Counted from the first letter of the stretch, positions 12,901 to 24,629 are shown. The stretch: DNA of 64,000 bases from Tubiluchus corallicola (GCA_030141605.1 JAQGDQ010000018.1:714001-778000); one strand, 5' to 3'. Notes: a model not told the origin generated them from the letters alone. Program-made: numbers and translations.

Positions 12901-15900
12901 GAATTTTCTGAATGAAGCCTGTGTTCATTTCCTCTCTGCTGATGTTAAGTTAAAAAAATTACTTTGTACTTTTTGCGTGTTGCATGCGGCTTGTTTATTT
13001 AAGCAGAACAACTTTGCTTCTTAAGATGGAAAATTTTTACTCATGCCCCAATCCACACCATGTCTGGTAATGTTTGGCTGTTGTTAGTGGCGTGACGCGC
13101 TGACGTTACATGAGAGCTTTTCTGGGATTTTCTAGGTGTTGTTACGCTAAACACCCCGTCTGGGAGAGTAGAAACCAACCTTGGTTGGTTACGTTGCGTT
13201 TAAGTGAGTGTAAATGTAGACATGTGGCTTCACAAACCACGTGACGTAAACACGTGGGCGTAAACTGCCGACGTCACTCGAGGATTCCATTGAGATATCA
13301 GGCTGCGAATTGACGTCGGTTCCGAAAACCCCAAACAACTATTTATTACCACATAGTCGCACATGGCATATGGTAGCACAAATCTTATAGCTGAAAAATG
13401 TACTTGCAACATAACAATACTTACGACAGTTTATTCAAAAAGAAAAGTTTCATTATGCATAAGTACGTTCTGCCTTTTCAAATTTGACAATCACTATTCA
13501 AATGCAGCACAATCATATTGAAAATTTTTGGGCTTTCTTATCTGACGGGCCATTGTGTTCTCGGGAGATTTGGTCATTATATTTTTTAATTAGTCATCTT
13601 CGCAAAAGATTAGCGTACCTAAAATTTTCAATGTTTTTAATTTAGAAGAAAAGTTTCTTGCACTGCGTTACGTGATTAGTGTGGTATCGATTACACCTGT
13701 GTGCTTACGAAAACGTTTCTTCTGCAGTTGTTTAGAGAGCATATTTACTACAGGCATGGTTTATGCTATTCAGCCCTAAAGCGTGGGTTTGTCTCAAAAT
13801 TTTTTGGCTATATTACAGATAACCTTTATGTATTGACACGGGCGGGCAAAAGGCGTTATTATCACTAAACAAGAGAAGTCCTGAGGCTATATTTTTGCCA
13901 GAAAGTATTTCGCTTCTATTATGTGAACTTTACAAATTTAAATAGAGATTTGCTAAGCGGCTTAATATTCTTGACTTTACAGTTTCATTAATGACACTGA
14001 GTTCAGTGGGTTGCCTTCCAGAAAATATGATTCACGAGTTGTGAGGTCTCTATGGATTCAACTTACAAGTTTTAGCAATGAATCCACTTCTAGTCGGGAA
14101 AATTTGATTTTTTGAATTATGTAATTAGTCTAGTAATAGTTTTGTGGTTTGTGACGCAACAGTAAAAGTATTTCCATTCCATCCACACACTTTAATTTAT
14201 TATTATTTTTATTTTATTTTATTATTTTTCTGTTTTTGTGAATAAATTGATTTTGCAATTTTGAATTTATTGCGAAGTACATATAATGACAAGCTCGATG
14301 CAGTATAATATCAGTATTGCCTTAAGTTGAGTATCTTAAGTTAACTGCCTGTTTTCTAACTAACTTTACTTTTAAAATGGTTGTTGGTGGACTCACTCAT
14401 GGTCATTACTTTTGCCTTTGGTGTCAGACTTTCTGGAACATTACTAGTGTCAACATATAGCTTGCAAAAATTAGGCCCATTTTACTTTGTTGTTTTGTTA
14501 TTAGTGCTTTGACAAATTATACAAATTACTTTGCAGGAAAGCGTGCAGTGTTGCTGCCAGCTCCTGATGAACAAGATACGTCTGGTCACCATTCAGCTTT
14601 GGTTCTTATTCCGGTTAGTGAAAAAGGTGAGCTTTTTGCATTAATACAAAATAATCACCAGGAAGCATGGGGGCCTTGTGGTTATAGTGCTGCCTTATAA
14701 GCCAAAGGCCCCCAGTTCAAATCCAGGCTGTGTTCCAACTTTTCGCATTTCCTGTAACCTGTCTTTGCAGTTTGGTATCTAAATTTAACCAATGGTTCTT
14801 TTGTGCCATCACACAAATTATCCTAGCTTTTAGCTTGAACTTTACAACTACAGATAAATGTGATTTATACAGATTATTAGTGCTTGTGTGTACTTGATCA
14901 GTACATGTTTTTAAGTACAGTGAATATTTTTATTTGCAGACAAAGTTTCATCGAATGTTGATGAACCAGGTGCAAGGGCAAAGTTTCACCCCTTGGAACA
15001 AGCTTTGGAGGCTCTTCATCTTGACACAGGACCCCTTAGTAAATTGTCAAGGACCATGATTGGACGCTTAGAGTTGTATGATTGTAAAATTGTATATATT
15101 TATATTGCTTGGTACATGTTGTTGTAAACACATTTTGTTTTAGAGTCAAGTGAACATTTCTGTTTAGACTTTTTAAACTTGTTGTGCATGATTACATGTG
15201 GCTAAAGTTTTGCTCAAACTATCTTGCAATACTAGTACTAGTACTACTGCTGTATGGAAATTTTGCCATTGTTGGTGTCAATACTTAAGTTATTTGCATA
15301 TCTCTTTAGGATGCTCCGCAGTAAATGTCGAGAACCATGTGCAATAGAAGCGTTATTCCGTTCACACACTAGTTGCCGGATACGAACAGTGATAGAAAAT
15401 CCGGCATTCTCTCTGGATCGAACGTGGATGGCAACTTCCGGCAATGAGGCGTTTGCCAATATGATGGCCATAGAAAAATGTGATATTGTGATAATGAATC
15501 CACTCTTTGGTTCTGGACTTCCGTTACCTTATTCTACCGGGGTTAGTTTTCAAATTTTGATACTTCGAAGACCTTTGTTTTACTAATGGTATTGAATGTT
15601 GCATATGATATCATCAGAACTATTCTCAAATGTTTTTGTACATTCTGTATTGTGTCAGCTACAGTCCAGCAATCAACAGCATAGTTTACTTATTATATAG
15701 TTGTACCAGAACCGGTAAATTACTTCATTATCAAAAATGGTACTTCAAAACGATATTTTAAACACAACGAGATAACGTATTGATGTACCTACACAGAATA
15801 TATATTTTCCCTTAGTGAGATAATTAGCCATTAGCCAAAAACAGTATGGCAGATAAAACATGTCCAGAGCAGCACCCATCCATTGACTAACCTGCCTAGC

Positions 15901-18900
15901 ATGGCATCCAACCAAGCACTATAGCCACTGAGTTATTCATCTTGCCTCCTAAACTGTAACTTATTTCAACTTTGCATAAACTGAATTATCTAATATATTG
16001 AAAAATTTCACTATAATGTACAGTATCAACAATCAACTTGAGCTAGAATTTTACTTAATGGATTTATAACTCACCACTAACAATGGTGAACCTACATTTA
16101 CATTACTTTACATACTTTACATTTTAACTAACTATTTCATACTGCTGAATAATCGCTTGATTATTTGCATTGGTCATCCATCAGGCAACCACCATATCAT
16201 TCCATTGTTCTGTTGGTGTGAATGGCAAGTAGTACTTATTGAAACTGGAACCTGTTTTGTTTTTCTTGCAGATGGAAGGATATGAAGGAAGCAAAGCGTG
16301 GAAACCTCGTCATAGAAAACACAAATCTACATCATCAGCTTGTAGCAGGTTAGATTTGATAATCATTTACAATCAACTAATTGGGGCACTAGGGAAAGAG
16401 TAGCAAGCTCTGCAACTGACACCAAGCATACTTGCCTATCGCTATCCTTTGTGACATTAGCATGCTCACGGTAAAGTGGAAAATCAACTTATGTTGAATA
16501 ACAACACTCTTTAGTAAACAACATGACAGCTAATATGTTTAATCAGATAAACTAATTGTGTTTTTTATCAAAAATTTGCTGAGCAATGGTTATTTTCACA
16601 CAAACTTAAAAACTTCAAGTAGCCAAAAAATGGCTTAATAATTTAAACAGATGTAATTTAAACTACAGGACATTTCTTAAAGATCGGTTACGTCTTGGCA
16701 TGTGTAAATATTCATTTACTTTGAGAGTAATGAACGAATTGAATAATTTGCTTGATATGGTAATTACTGCACCAAGCCTAGTAAAGTTTAAAACTTTAAA
16801 TCTTTGTGGAAAAATATGGGATTTTTATGAATGTGGTCGTTGAACCTATACACGACAGTGGCAACACTTAGCTTTCCAAGGTGTGTGGATATCATGCCCA
16901 CTGATTGGATAATCAGCAGAGCTTGAGTGAACACGAATGACGTTCTGCTTGACGTTAATTACACTTCTATTAAAAAAATTGAATATTATTGGTACACGAT
17001 ATACCATACACTAATGAACTTTAATGAGTATACTAACATAGAGAACGAAGTGCGAGTTATTAAAGGAAACGATTGTGTAGACATTAGTTCAAAATTAACT
17101 ATAAAGAACAAAATGCGAGTTATTAAAGGAAAATCGGATGATTGTGTAGACATTAGTTCAAAATTAACTATAAAGAACAAAGTGCGAGTTATTAAAGGAA
17201 AATCGGGCGATTGTGTAGACATTAGTTCAAAATTACGTATGTTCTAAAATATTGAAAACTACAATAGACTTTTTTTAACTTAAAGCTTAGGTTAATTAAT
17301 AATTACCTCAGATAGTTAAATTTTCAAAGCTACGCGCAGCTCTGCGAATCCACTCAGACTGGGAATGGAGCCATTTTTTCACATTCACGTAGCTGACAAA
17401 TAAACGCTGTACCGTGATAAGCAGGTCATGAACTACAGGGTCCGTCTGTGACGTAGAGCTGATTTTCGTTACATCACATCAGTGTCTTGTAGCAATATCT
17501 TTGCTTACGCAAGCATGCTTGACGTGCAGGGAAGATGCCTACCACTGCGCAAACTGTGGCTAGCTTGTGATGTAAGCGATAGCTGTGTTCGGTTGCAGAT
17601 AAGTAACTTTCCAAGGTAAATTATTTGAGTATAGGAAACAATTGCTAACTTTTATAGGAAAGAAAATGTATATTTTGGACTGTAAATTAAAATGAGATTG
17701 AGTCTAATTAATCGTCCGGTTTCCTTTAAGGATGACAAAGTAACAAAACAAATTAGGGTTTGCTGAGATATCACAAAAGCACTAAAAATGTTTCTGTGGT
17801 TTGACAGTAAACTGACTAAAGTAATTAATTTCCTCACCCGCAACTTGTGCTCATTGTTATTATTCAAGTACAGCTAATATTGTTTTATAAGTGCTCATAT
17901 TTTGCTTGTGGAAAGTAAAAGATTTATAAGAAGGACTTGTATAATTTGTGAATACTACTCTAACATAATATAAAATAAAATGTATAATATTATATATGAT
18001 TATAAGAAAATGTTAACATGTATTATCATTCAGAGATTACCATTAGTGATATTATTGTTTTTTTAGTGATTCATCTAGCAGTTGGAATGAAGAATTTCCA
18101 TTACACAAATGTGCTTGTGAAGGAAATGTCCAGAAAATTAAACATCTGCTGAAAGAGGGACACAGTGCTTCATTAATGGACAGTGATACTTGGGCCCCAA
18201 TTCATTATGCTGCTATGTAAGCCATTGTTACTCATAAACGTTATACATCGCTTCCTATCACTTATGTTCTTTCATACATTTTAAATTAAGCACTACATAT
18301 TGTTTATTATGTTCTTTATTTCATTTTTCAGGTACGGTCAGTTGGGTGCAATACAAGCTCTGTTAAATATTGGAAATTGCCCTGCTAATATTGAAAATGG
18401 CATCGGGTGGACGCCACTTCATTTTGCTGCACATTATGGACATTCCTATGTTGTTGAGTTGTTGTTGAATCACCCGTCTGTAAATATAGTAAGTTAGTTC
18501 TTTCTACAGAGTTACTACTGTGGTATTTGTAATTATAAATTAAATGCATGAAGCATAAAAATTGCTGTTAACAATTGGATGCTTTTCTTATTTGAAATCA
18601 GTAAAATGGTTAACTTTTCAGAATGCAAAAGATAAAGATGGTAAAACACCTTTGGACTTGTGTGTAAATATTCCAAAAACAGACTGGCAGTCTTGTGCAA
18701 AACTGTTGCAGAGAGCAGTGAACCAAACGGTAAAAGCAATTGACTTTTTTTATTTAGTACCATAATATTTGTTTGCAGTTAAACGTGTAGTTAAGTTTTG
18801 GTTCCATTAATGTCCTTCAGATACTTTATTTATCATTTTTTAGCCACTAAAAATTCGATCTGGTTGTGGGAATTACCTTTTAACTAAAAGGTATACAGAA

Positions 18901-21317
18901 TTTGCTAATGTTCATTTCATTTCAAGTGTTTTTTCATTTAAATAGCCAAAGAAAATTCAAGTCATGTTGGTTGATGGTACAAACTTGATGTTGAACTTAC
19001 AAGATGGAATGCATACAACTGTACAACAGCTTCATCGTCAGATGATGAAAGAACTCCATCTAACAGAAGCTTGTACCAATATTTTTGCGTTTTGGGTGTG
19101 CTCTCATCATCTAGGTATGTGCTTCCAGAATTTTTTTCTGTTATAAATTGTGGATGTGTAACTTAATCTTTTCTTTGTGTAACATCTGACACCGCACATA
19201 TCACATGTCAAGTTTATCCTATGTTTAATTATAACAGCCTATTTTCTGTTAGAGGTTTTCACACTTACAGGTACTGATTTTATTGATTGTCATTTTGTAC
19301 AAGACATCAAACACTCAGAAATAGTAGATACTTTTTTGCTTAATCCAAGCGCATTAGTTATTTTGCAATGACAGGACGGGAACTTTCATTTTTGGGTAGA
19401 TAACTGAACTGATTAGACTGCTTGCTCTGAGATGAGCTTAGAGCTCTTGCTGCTCAGTTATTCAAGGATATGTCCTGTTTCTACTTTTTAGCTTCATATG
19501 GTGACAAATTCATACCATTCACGTAATTCCAAGAGCCAGAAGCTAGCAGACAAGTCTATCAAAGAGCAGACCTTGGATAAAAAATTCTTTTTAATTATTT
19601 TTAAATTTCATATATTCAAACTACAAGCTTGTAAAATAGGGACCTCTTTTTAGAGGTGAGTCAGATAAAGATTGAATTCCTTTATTGGTTCACAGGTACG
19701 AATTGTCTGTTGGTTTGTTTGCAGTTGGCTTTTGTTCGCATTTAATTAACTTGTATGTATTTGAAATGTTATTATTTTTAGAACTACAGTTAAAAATGGA
19801 GCACAAGCCATGGTATCATTTAGAGTTGTGGCAGAACCAAGTGGTAAATCAGCTCACTGAACTTACTGACACGTCTAGAGAAGAACCAAAACTTTACTTG
19901 CGACGAGATGTTCGTCTTAGTGTAGAAGAGGAAAAGAAGGTACAAGAGAATTAGCTGAAGATTTATTTTGACTACTAGTTTTAAACATTATGAAAACAAA
20001 AGGATTATTGCAAAAAAACGATTTATATTTGAATAGCTAAAGTGTTTTTATTTTCCAGGTTGTAAGCGCCTGCCCTCCAGCTGTTAGCTTACTTTTTCAT
20101 GAAGCCCATGATAATTATATCAAGTCAAATTATCCTTGCTCTGATCAGGAAGCAGCCATTCTTGCTGCCATATTTATGCAATACCTGCATGGAGATTATG
20201 AGGGAAGAAAGACAAAAGCTTACCTGGCAAAGTAAAATAATTTTTATTTACAATTTACACTTAATTCAAAAATTGTAAAGGCACGATTCTGGATAGATGT
20301 ATTTTGTGAAATAACGACAGTTTAACTGGTCATTTAAAAAAAGGAAATGATGGTTTAATTTATGCAATTAACTTTTTTTAAACAGGGAAGAAAATATAGA
20401 AAAATTGATACCAAGAGCAAAACTTCGGGCAAGCAAAGGAACAAATTGGCCGTCAAAAATTATCACTGAATATAAGCAGCTTAGCACTAAACATAAAGAC
20501 AAAAACCAGCTGAGTCTTCAGTATATGTTTCTCAAATTTTGCTGGCATTTGGACGTTTATGGTTCTGCATTCTTTCATGGACTTGCATTTACAAGTCGAG
20601 TAAGTGGGATTACTTGTTAGAAAATTATTTTTTCAGTTTAAGAAATAACCATTTTAGTTAAATTACTGATAACTGTTTTAGTTAAATTACTGCTAAAAGT
20701 TAGCATTGCTGTTCTTTGGTTTGGTATTTTTATTTAACAGTTTTTGTATTGCACATTGCTTGAATGTAATGTATCTTTTTTAACTTTATTGAACTGTTGT
20801 TTTACATTTGCTGTCATTTGTTTTATTAATTTCATTTACTACATTTACGCATTAATGTATCATCATAGGGTGCTCTTGAAGTACAAATAGCTGTCAATTA
20901 CAATGGCATTCATTTGATAAATTATCACACAAAGTCTCGATTTGAAAGTTACGCTTACAAGAATGTTCATTGGAGCCATTCAATCGAACCTCCATTTGTG
21001 GAAATCAAAATAAAGGGTTCCACTTCGAGGCCACTTCGAATTCGAACCAAACAGGTAGGGTTCACTCCATTTGTTTTTAATTGTTTGTAAAGCAAATATT
21101 GAAATTGTTTCGTGTTTTTTTATGTGTTAAATGCTTACTATTCTTACAGGATTCACTTGTGTGTATTGATATCATATTGTTTATATGATTATCGCTCATA
21201 GTAAAAGTTACTTTTAATGTGTTGCAGACGCCATATATCACAATAAAAGTTATTTTTAATGTCTTGCAGGCACATCTTATATCACAGCTAATGACAAAAC
21301 TGGACCAGTCACAGTAG
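3984..21317 (+). CDS. KRIT1: KRIT1 / CCM1: Nudix-like, NPxF motifs, ankyrin repeats and FERM scaffold
   Basis: Scaffold of the cerebral cavernous malformation complex; in animals it binds RAP1, ICAP1 and CCM2 at cell junctions. Coding exons: 3984-4215, 14537-14626, 14940-15075, 15310-15541, 16272-16348, 18067-18216, 18332-18488, 18622-18729, 18946-19114, 19782-19939, 20059-20231, 20386-20599, 20869-21054, 21270-21317. All have GT-AG introns and the phases agree, giving 709 aa (human 736). The N-terminal Nudix-like domain covers about residues 1-170 (VYIAVLRP; LKGKRAVLL). NPAF is at 183-186 and NPLF at 216-219. Ankyrin repeats run about 265-390 (FPLHKCACEGN; TPLHFAAHYGH), and the FERM domain about 396-709 (LYLRRDVRL; RTKQAHLISQL). 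The ATG is preceded by an in-frame TGA at 3978. Odd points: the human third NPxF motif is missing, and the last exon has a duplicated acceptor. Identity is firm; exact exon ends are by eye. Confidence 0.95.
5451..5696 (+). other. Unassigned Arg/Glu-rich open frame, exon-like
   Basis: The frame is open for 81 codons and includes a strongly charged stretch (ARRRERRKRKEQERERREGK) followed by NQLIELTQ. Possible splice sites are an acceptor ending at about 5490 (CGATTACGCCAG) and a donor after GACCCAG at about 5613 (GTATTC). It does not fit the KRIT1 reading frame between exons 1 and 2 and matches nothing I recognise. The bias could simply reflect a purine-rich simple repeat. It is a candidate alternative or foreign exon only. 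Confidence 0.15.
5890..6245 (+). repeat. Three degenerate direct repeats
   Basis: Versions of AGAATTATCGATTCCGTTTG followed by a TCTGTC-rich tail recur at about 5892, 5978 and 6209, and each continues into a TTTCTCG or CCACTGG tail. They look like decayed copies of a dispersed repeat. No open frame is shared among them. Confidence 0.4.
6526..6668 (+). repeat. Short MITE-like element with telomere-like core
   Basis: The left end (AGTAAATCAGTCACAGTG) is an imperfect inverted repeat of the right end GTGACTTTATTACC. The centre carries AACCCTAAACCTAACCCTAG. A related copy in opposite orientation lies at 48591-48681. Both copies share the AAGAAAAAAG-flanked CCCTAGCC core and a GTGACTTTATTACC end, so this looks like a non-autonomous DNA element and not a telomere relic. 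Confidence 0.45.
9776..9870 (-). repeat. Interspersed repeat family B, copy 2
   Basis: Read on the minus strand it gives GATCTGCTTCCTACTGAGCG, then CCATTTTTTCCTGTGCCATT and TTTACTGCGC. This matches the copy at 531-660 with small indels. Confidence 0.5.
13090..13318. promoter_or_regulatory. Cluster of CRE-like and E-box motifs in KRIT1 intron 1
   Basis: Within about 230 bp there are four CRE-like cores: TGACGTTA (about 13100), TGACGTAA (13242), GACGTCA (13270) and TGACGTCG (13311). There are also two CACGTG E-boxes arranged as CCACGTG(7 nt)CACGTGG at 13237-13257. CpG-containing palindromes are rare in the AT-rich surroundings. It could be an intronic enhancer or alternative promoter. This rests on motif content only and a decayed repeat is possible. 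Confidence 0.25.
14669..14745 (+). repeat. tRNA-derived SINE-like fragment
   Basis: It carries an A-box-like TGGTTATAGTGCTGCC and a B-box AGTTCAAATCC. The A-box-like part is enclosed by a perfect 9 bp inverted repeat GGGGGCCTT / AAGGCCCCC (14669-14677 and 14705-14713). It lies just inside KRIT1 intron 2. The shared GTGG(T/C)TATAGTGCT motif links it to the minus-strand piece at 15861-15950. Confidence 0.45.
15861..15950 (-). repeat. tRNA-derived SINE-like fragment
   Basis: On the minus strand it reads AACTCAGTGGCTATAGTGCT followed by TGGTTGGATGCC, an A-box-like tRNA D-arm, and then a weak B-box-like GGTTAGTCAAT. It lies in KRIT1 intron 4. It is probably the same SINE group as 14669-14745. Confidence 0.35.
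17044..17235 (+). repeat. Three-copy minisatellite, period 63-69 bp, open in frame
   Basis: The units start at 17044 (63 bp), 17107 (69 bp) and 17176 (60 bp), all containing GCGAGTTATTAAAGGAAA and GATTGTGTAGACATTAGTTC. Unit lengths are multiples of three, so the plus-strand frame 16927-17247 stays open and repeats VRVIKG / DCVDISSKL. It sits inside KRIT1 intron 5 with no sign of splicing to neighbouring exons. Confidence 0.7.
21180..21285 (+). promoter_or_regulatory. Duplicated 3' splice site before the last KRIT1 exon
   Basis: A 42 bp tandem duplication spans the acceptor. The two copies read AGTAAAAGTTACTTTTAATG...TTGCAG and AATAAAAGTTATTTTTAATG...TTGCAG, each followed by a CATATATCAC or CTTATATCAC exon start. 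The first AG is at 21226-21227 and the second at 21268-21269. The 42 nt between them are open and in frame (TPYITIKVIFNVLQ). The downstream acceptor gives the conserved RTKQ/AHLISQL junction. Confidence 0.7.
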
Positions 21318-22095
21318 CTGATTATTTGCACAAAAATTTTCCTTTGGGACAGTTAAACTTGGACTACCTGAATGCAACTTTAACTGAACATTGTAACCCA
21401 GCCATGTGCAATTTTCAAAAGAAACATAAAACCGTGAAGAAGTTTTCACAGTTATTACACAGTTATGTAAATGCAGTGTTTTTTGCCGTGCTTTAGAAAT
21501 TTCACCTACTGGGAAAAAGTATCTTTTCTGGTTCTACTGCTCACTATGGCTAAATGCATGTCATAAGACTTGTTTTATTATATATTTAAATATATACTTC
21601 TAATACACAACAATATTAAGTATTTAGGGGCCTAAGGTAGAGCATTCCTTTTTAATTTTTTGTGTTCTCATCTGAGTTAGTATTGAATTTAGCAGTGCCT
21701 GTAATGGTCTGTAACTCTATTTATTTGTAAAGTAATGTTTTGCATATAATGAATGTGTACCAGTTAAGACTTGTATGTTTAATTAGGCAAAGTTAATTCG
21801 TGCTATGTTAACTAATGTGAGTTAACTATATGCTTGTGATGATATTTGCCAACCTTGTGACTGGCTTTGTGGCCTGTAATTGTAATACAGACGATATCTG
21901 TCAAAGATAGACACGTATATTTTGACAGCTATGGTGAGCTAAAATTAGCTGCATTTTACAAAAGCAGCTATAGCCTAGCTAGTGCTAAAATAGTTGTTAT
22001 TAGGTGTAATATTATTATGCCACACTGCATAGGTACAAAATAATTGACAGCATGAGACAGCTCACATGTATTAGTTGAGTCATACTTATACTACT

Positions 22096-22360
22096 CAGTG
22101 GCGAAGCTAGGGGGTGCAGGGGCGGAACTTTTCAGAGGGCACTGCTTTGGGCAAGTCCACCGAAAAAGTTTATTCTGTTGGAACAGTAGAAAGACAAATG
22201 CCTGATATAATTCATTTGCCCATGAAAACCTTTTCTTATGGCGCTTATTGCTGAAAGTTTCTGAGAAGGGAAAATGGTGATATATCATTGATATTCTGCT
22301 TTTAAAGTTTCTGCGCAATACATGTTTTATGTTAACTGACGCACTGCAAAACACATTCCT
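22096..22360 (+). mobile_element. Truncated hAT-like element (left end only)
   Basis: It starts CAGTGGCGAAGCTAGGGGGT, a sequence typical of the left terminal inverted repeat of hAT-type non-autonomous elements. No matching inverted right end was seen downstream, so it looks truncated or too diverged. The right boundary given is arbitrary. Confidence 0.35.
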
Positions 22361-23420
22361 ATAATCTTTGCTCTGTTAAAATTTGTAGAAGCTGCAAAGT
22401 AATATAGCTTTTGCCTTTTGGAACGTGCAGGGTGAATTTATTTCTTCCTTAGCAAACAAATTTTTTACTAGCTTTTTTAATGCTTTACTATGTTCTGAAG
22501 TTCTAGTAAAATCACTAAAATGTACCAGTTTCTTTTTTTATTTCGCAAATTAACGTACTTTGTTAATAACATTAACATAGTTTCATAGTACTGTCCGTAG
22601 CATTTTTACATTTTCCCGTGCATCGATTTCATTTCCTGTTTTAAATATATTTCATTATTAACGTATGATGCGTGTGTTGTTATAAGTTGCTTAGCTGTTT
22701 AAAATAACTTGTTGCCATACAGTTTGATTTTATTCTGTCATTCGTTTACTAAACTTATTCAAAATAAAAAGAAAATGCGGATACATGTTAGGTGAGTCAT
22801 TTAGGATATTTGTTGACAATTCACAGCATGAATTGAATCTGTTTGAAAATGTACAATGCTGCACTATATCCTTAAAATAGTTGCTGAAATGCAATCATTG
22901 CTAGAGATGACAGTATTAATTCAAGTAAAAGGTAGACTAATTTTTTATACTAGTACTCTAAATTATCAATGTACTCACAATTTATCACCGCAGCTTAGTT
23001 TTTAAACATCTAAAATTTTAGAGATGTTTCTACTCTAAGTGTTGCAGTTGTCGTTGGGGGGTGAAACTCTTGCGCTGTCTCAAGCTCTAACTGTGCCAAC
23101 GATACTACTGTATATCATTTTGCTTTTTTGCAAAGCGTTTTAGGACATTTCTTCTTGCTGTCACAACAATATACAAATTGCTTCTTACTTGGTATTTTTG
23201 AGTAGATAATTTGAGAGTCTTTAATTTTAAACTTTACTACTGTTGCTGTGTTGAGCTATTTGCATGTGAGTGAAGCACATGTCTTGGGTCACTTGACCTG
23301 ATATTACTTTTTTTATAAAACAACAGTAGCAGTTTGTCTCACTTTGTGTTTATTCATACAATACGCAGTTGTCATGTTATAAATACTTTAGTCTTAGTGT
23401 TATGGTGCACTGATTATTAA

Positions 23421-23491
23421 GCCTTGTGTACCATTCTCATAAAATTTATGGGACGGGTGGCTAATGTTGGGTTCAAATCCCAAACAAGGCA
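23421..23491 (+). repeat. tRNA-like sequence (pseudogene or SINE head)
   Basis: GCCTTGT (23421-23427) pairs perfectly with ACAAGGC (23484-23490) as a 7 bp acceptor stem. TTGGG / CCCAA (23467-23471 and 23479-23483) encloses TTCAAAT as a correct T-arm. The middle 39 nt do not form a convincing D-arm plus anticodon arm and contain the palindrome CATAAA-TTTATG instead. The A-box is therefore lost. It is best read as a tRNA pseudogene or a SINE piece. Confidence 0.4.
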
Positions 23492-24629
23492 TATTTTTGA
23501 CAGTGTTTAAGAGTCTGTAGTTCGTATCAGCTCTTTTAGGATGTAGAACATTGACAGAAGACGATCGCAATACCTTTGCTGCTTTTAGATATAAATACAT
23601 GCGTCTTCAAAAGTTATTATAATTGTACGTTTCCTTTTTCACAAATTGATTTTTATGGTTGGAACTGTAATACTGTATAACATTGAAGACAGCTTAGAAA
23701 TACTGTATGTACATTGTAATAATTGATCACTTTTATGTATTTTTAGTTGTTTCTTGGCAACTATGATTATATATTTATGCGCTTGAATGCTTTGTAGAAT
23801 AATGTAAAGTAACTATAACTGATTTATGTCAGAGCATTGTATAATTGTACTATAGCTAATCATTGTTAATAAATACTATTTTTGTTACAAAAATTAGTTA
23901 TTGTAGTAAATGTTTTCAATTCTGTGTGAGCAATTCTCTACAAAAACGGAAATTTCAGTGCTTCCTTGCTCCAGTTTTATCATAGACTTATGCTAGATTT
24001 AGCAAAGAATAGTGGTTTAATTCACAAAGTGAAAGTACGGCATTTGGCTTAAAGACTAATTACCGTGTCAAAAATTTATTTTTATTGCCACTAAAGAAAT
24101 TTCCTTTTTATGAAACAGTATGCATTACCTTGACTACTAATGTCACTATTTACTTGTCAAAATAACTGTACAAGAGTTTACATGTACCCGTTAACTATGT
24201 TTTCTCAGTTTTCTACATGATCTGATAATACTCCAAGATTGCTGATTATGCTACCCCTGCAGACTGCTTCAGATAAAGGACACACACACGCACAAATATA
24301 TAAATGAATACAAAATGATGATGATTATGGTGATAATAACTATAATTTGGATTTTTTTTATTAATTTGAATTTTTTTATTTTGATTATATTTTAATTTTA
24401 TGCGTACTAAATTTAAAATGAACATGAGCTCACTCAGCCTCACTGTGACTTCATGCCTGTGATGTTTCTATCAGTTCACAAACAAGAGTAGATTATAAGC
24501 TCAGTTTGACATCGTGAATGTGACTATTGTATGACCTCATGCATATGAGCAAAATATGTCATCTTCATGTTCTCATGCTTGTGACCATATCTTATCAGTT
24601 ATTACATCAAAGCTTCATCGTAAGTCTCG

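Larger units (their letters stand above)
4216..14536 (+). other. KRIT1 intron 1 (10.3 kb)
   Basis: This is one intron between the phase-1 donor at 4216 (AAAG/GTAAGT) and the acceptor at 14536 (TTTGCAG). The joined codon reads GLKGKRAVLL, matching KRIT1, so no coding exon is missing. It contains an exon-like Arg/Glu-rich open frame (5451-5696), degenerate direct repeats (5890-6245), a short MITE-like element (6526-6668), a family B repeat (9776-9870) and a cluster of CRE and E-box motifs (13090-13318). I see nothing else that can be supported. Confidence 0.75.

Noticed and set aside
16986-17222. Minus-strand open frame with repeated FELMSTQS
   Set aside because: It is the antisense of the 63-69 bp minisatellite; openness follows from the repeat period.
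23421-23491. Functional tRNA gene
   Set aside because: No D-arm, no A-box and no anticodon stem of five pairs can be drawn.
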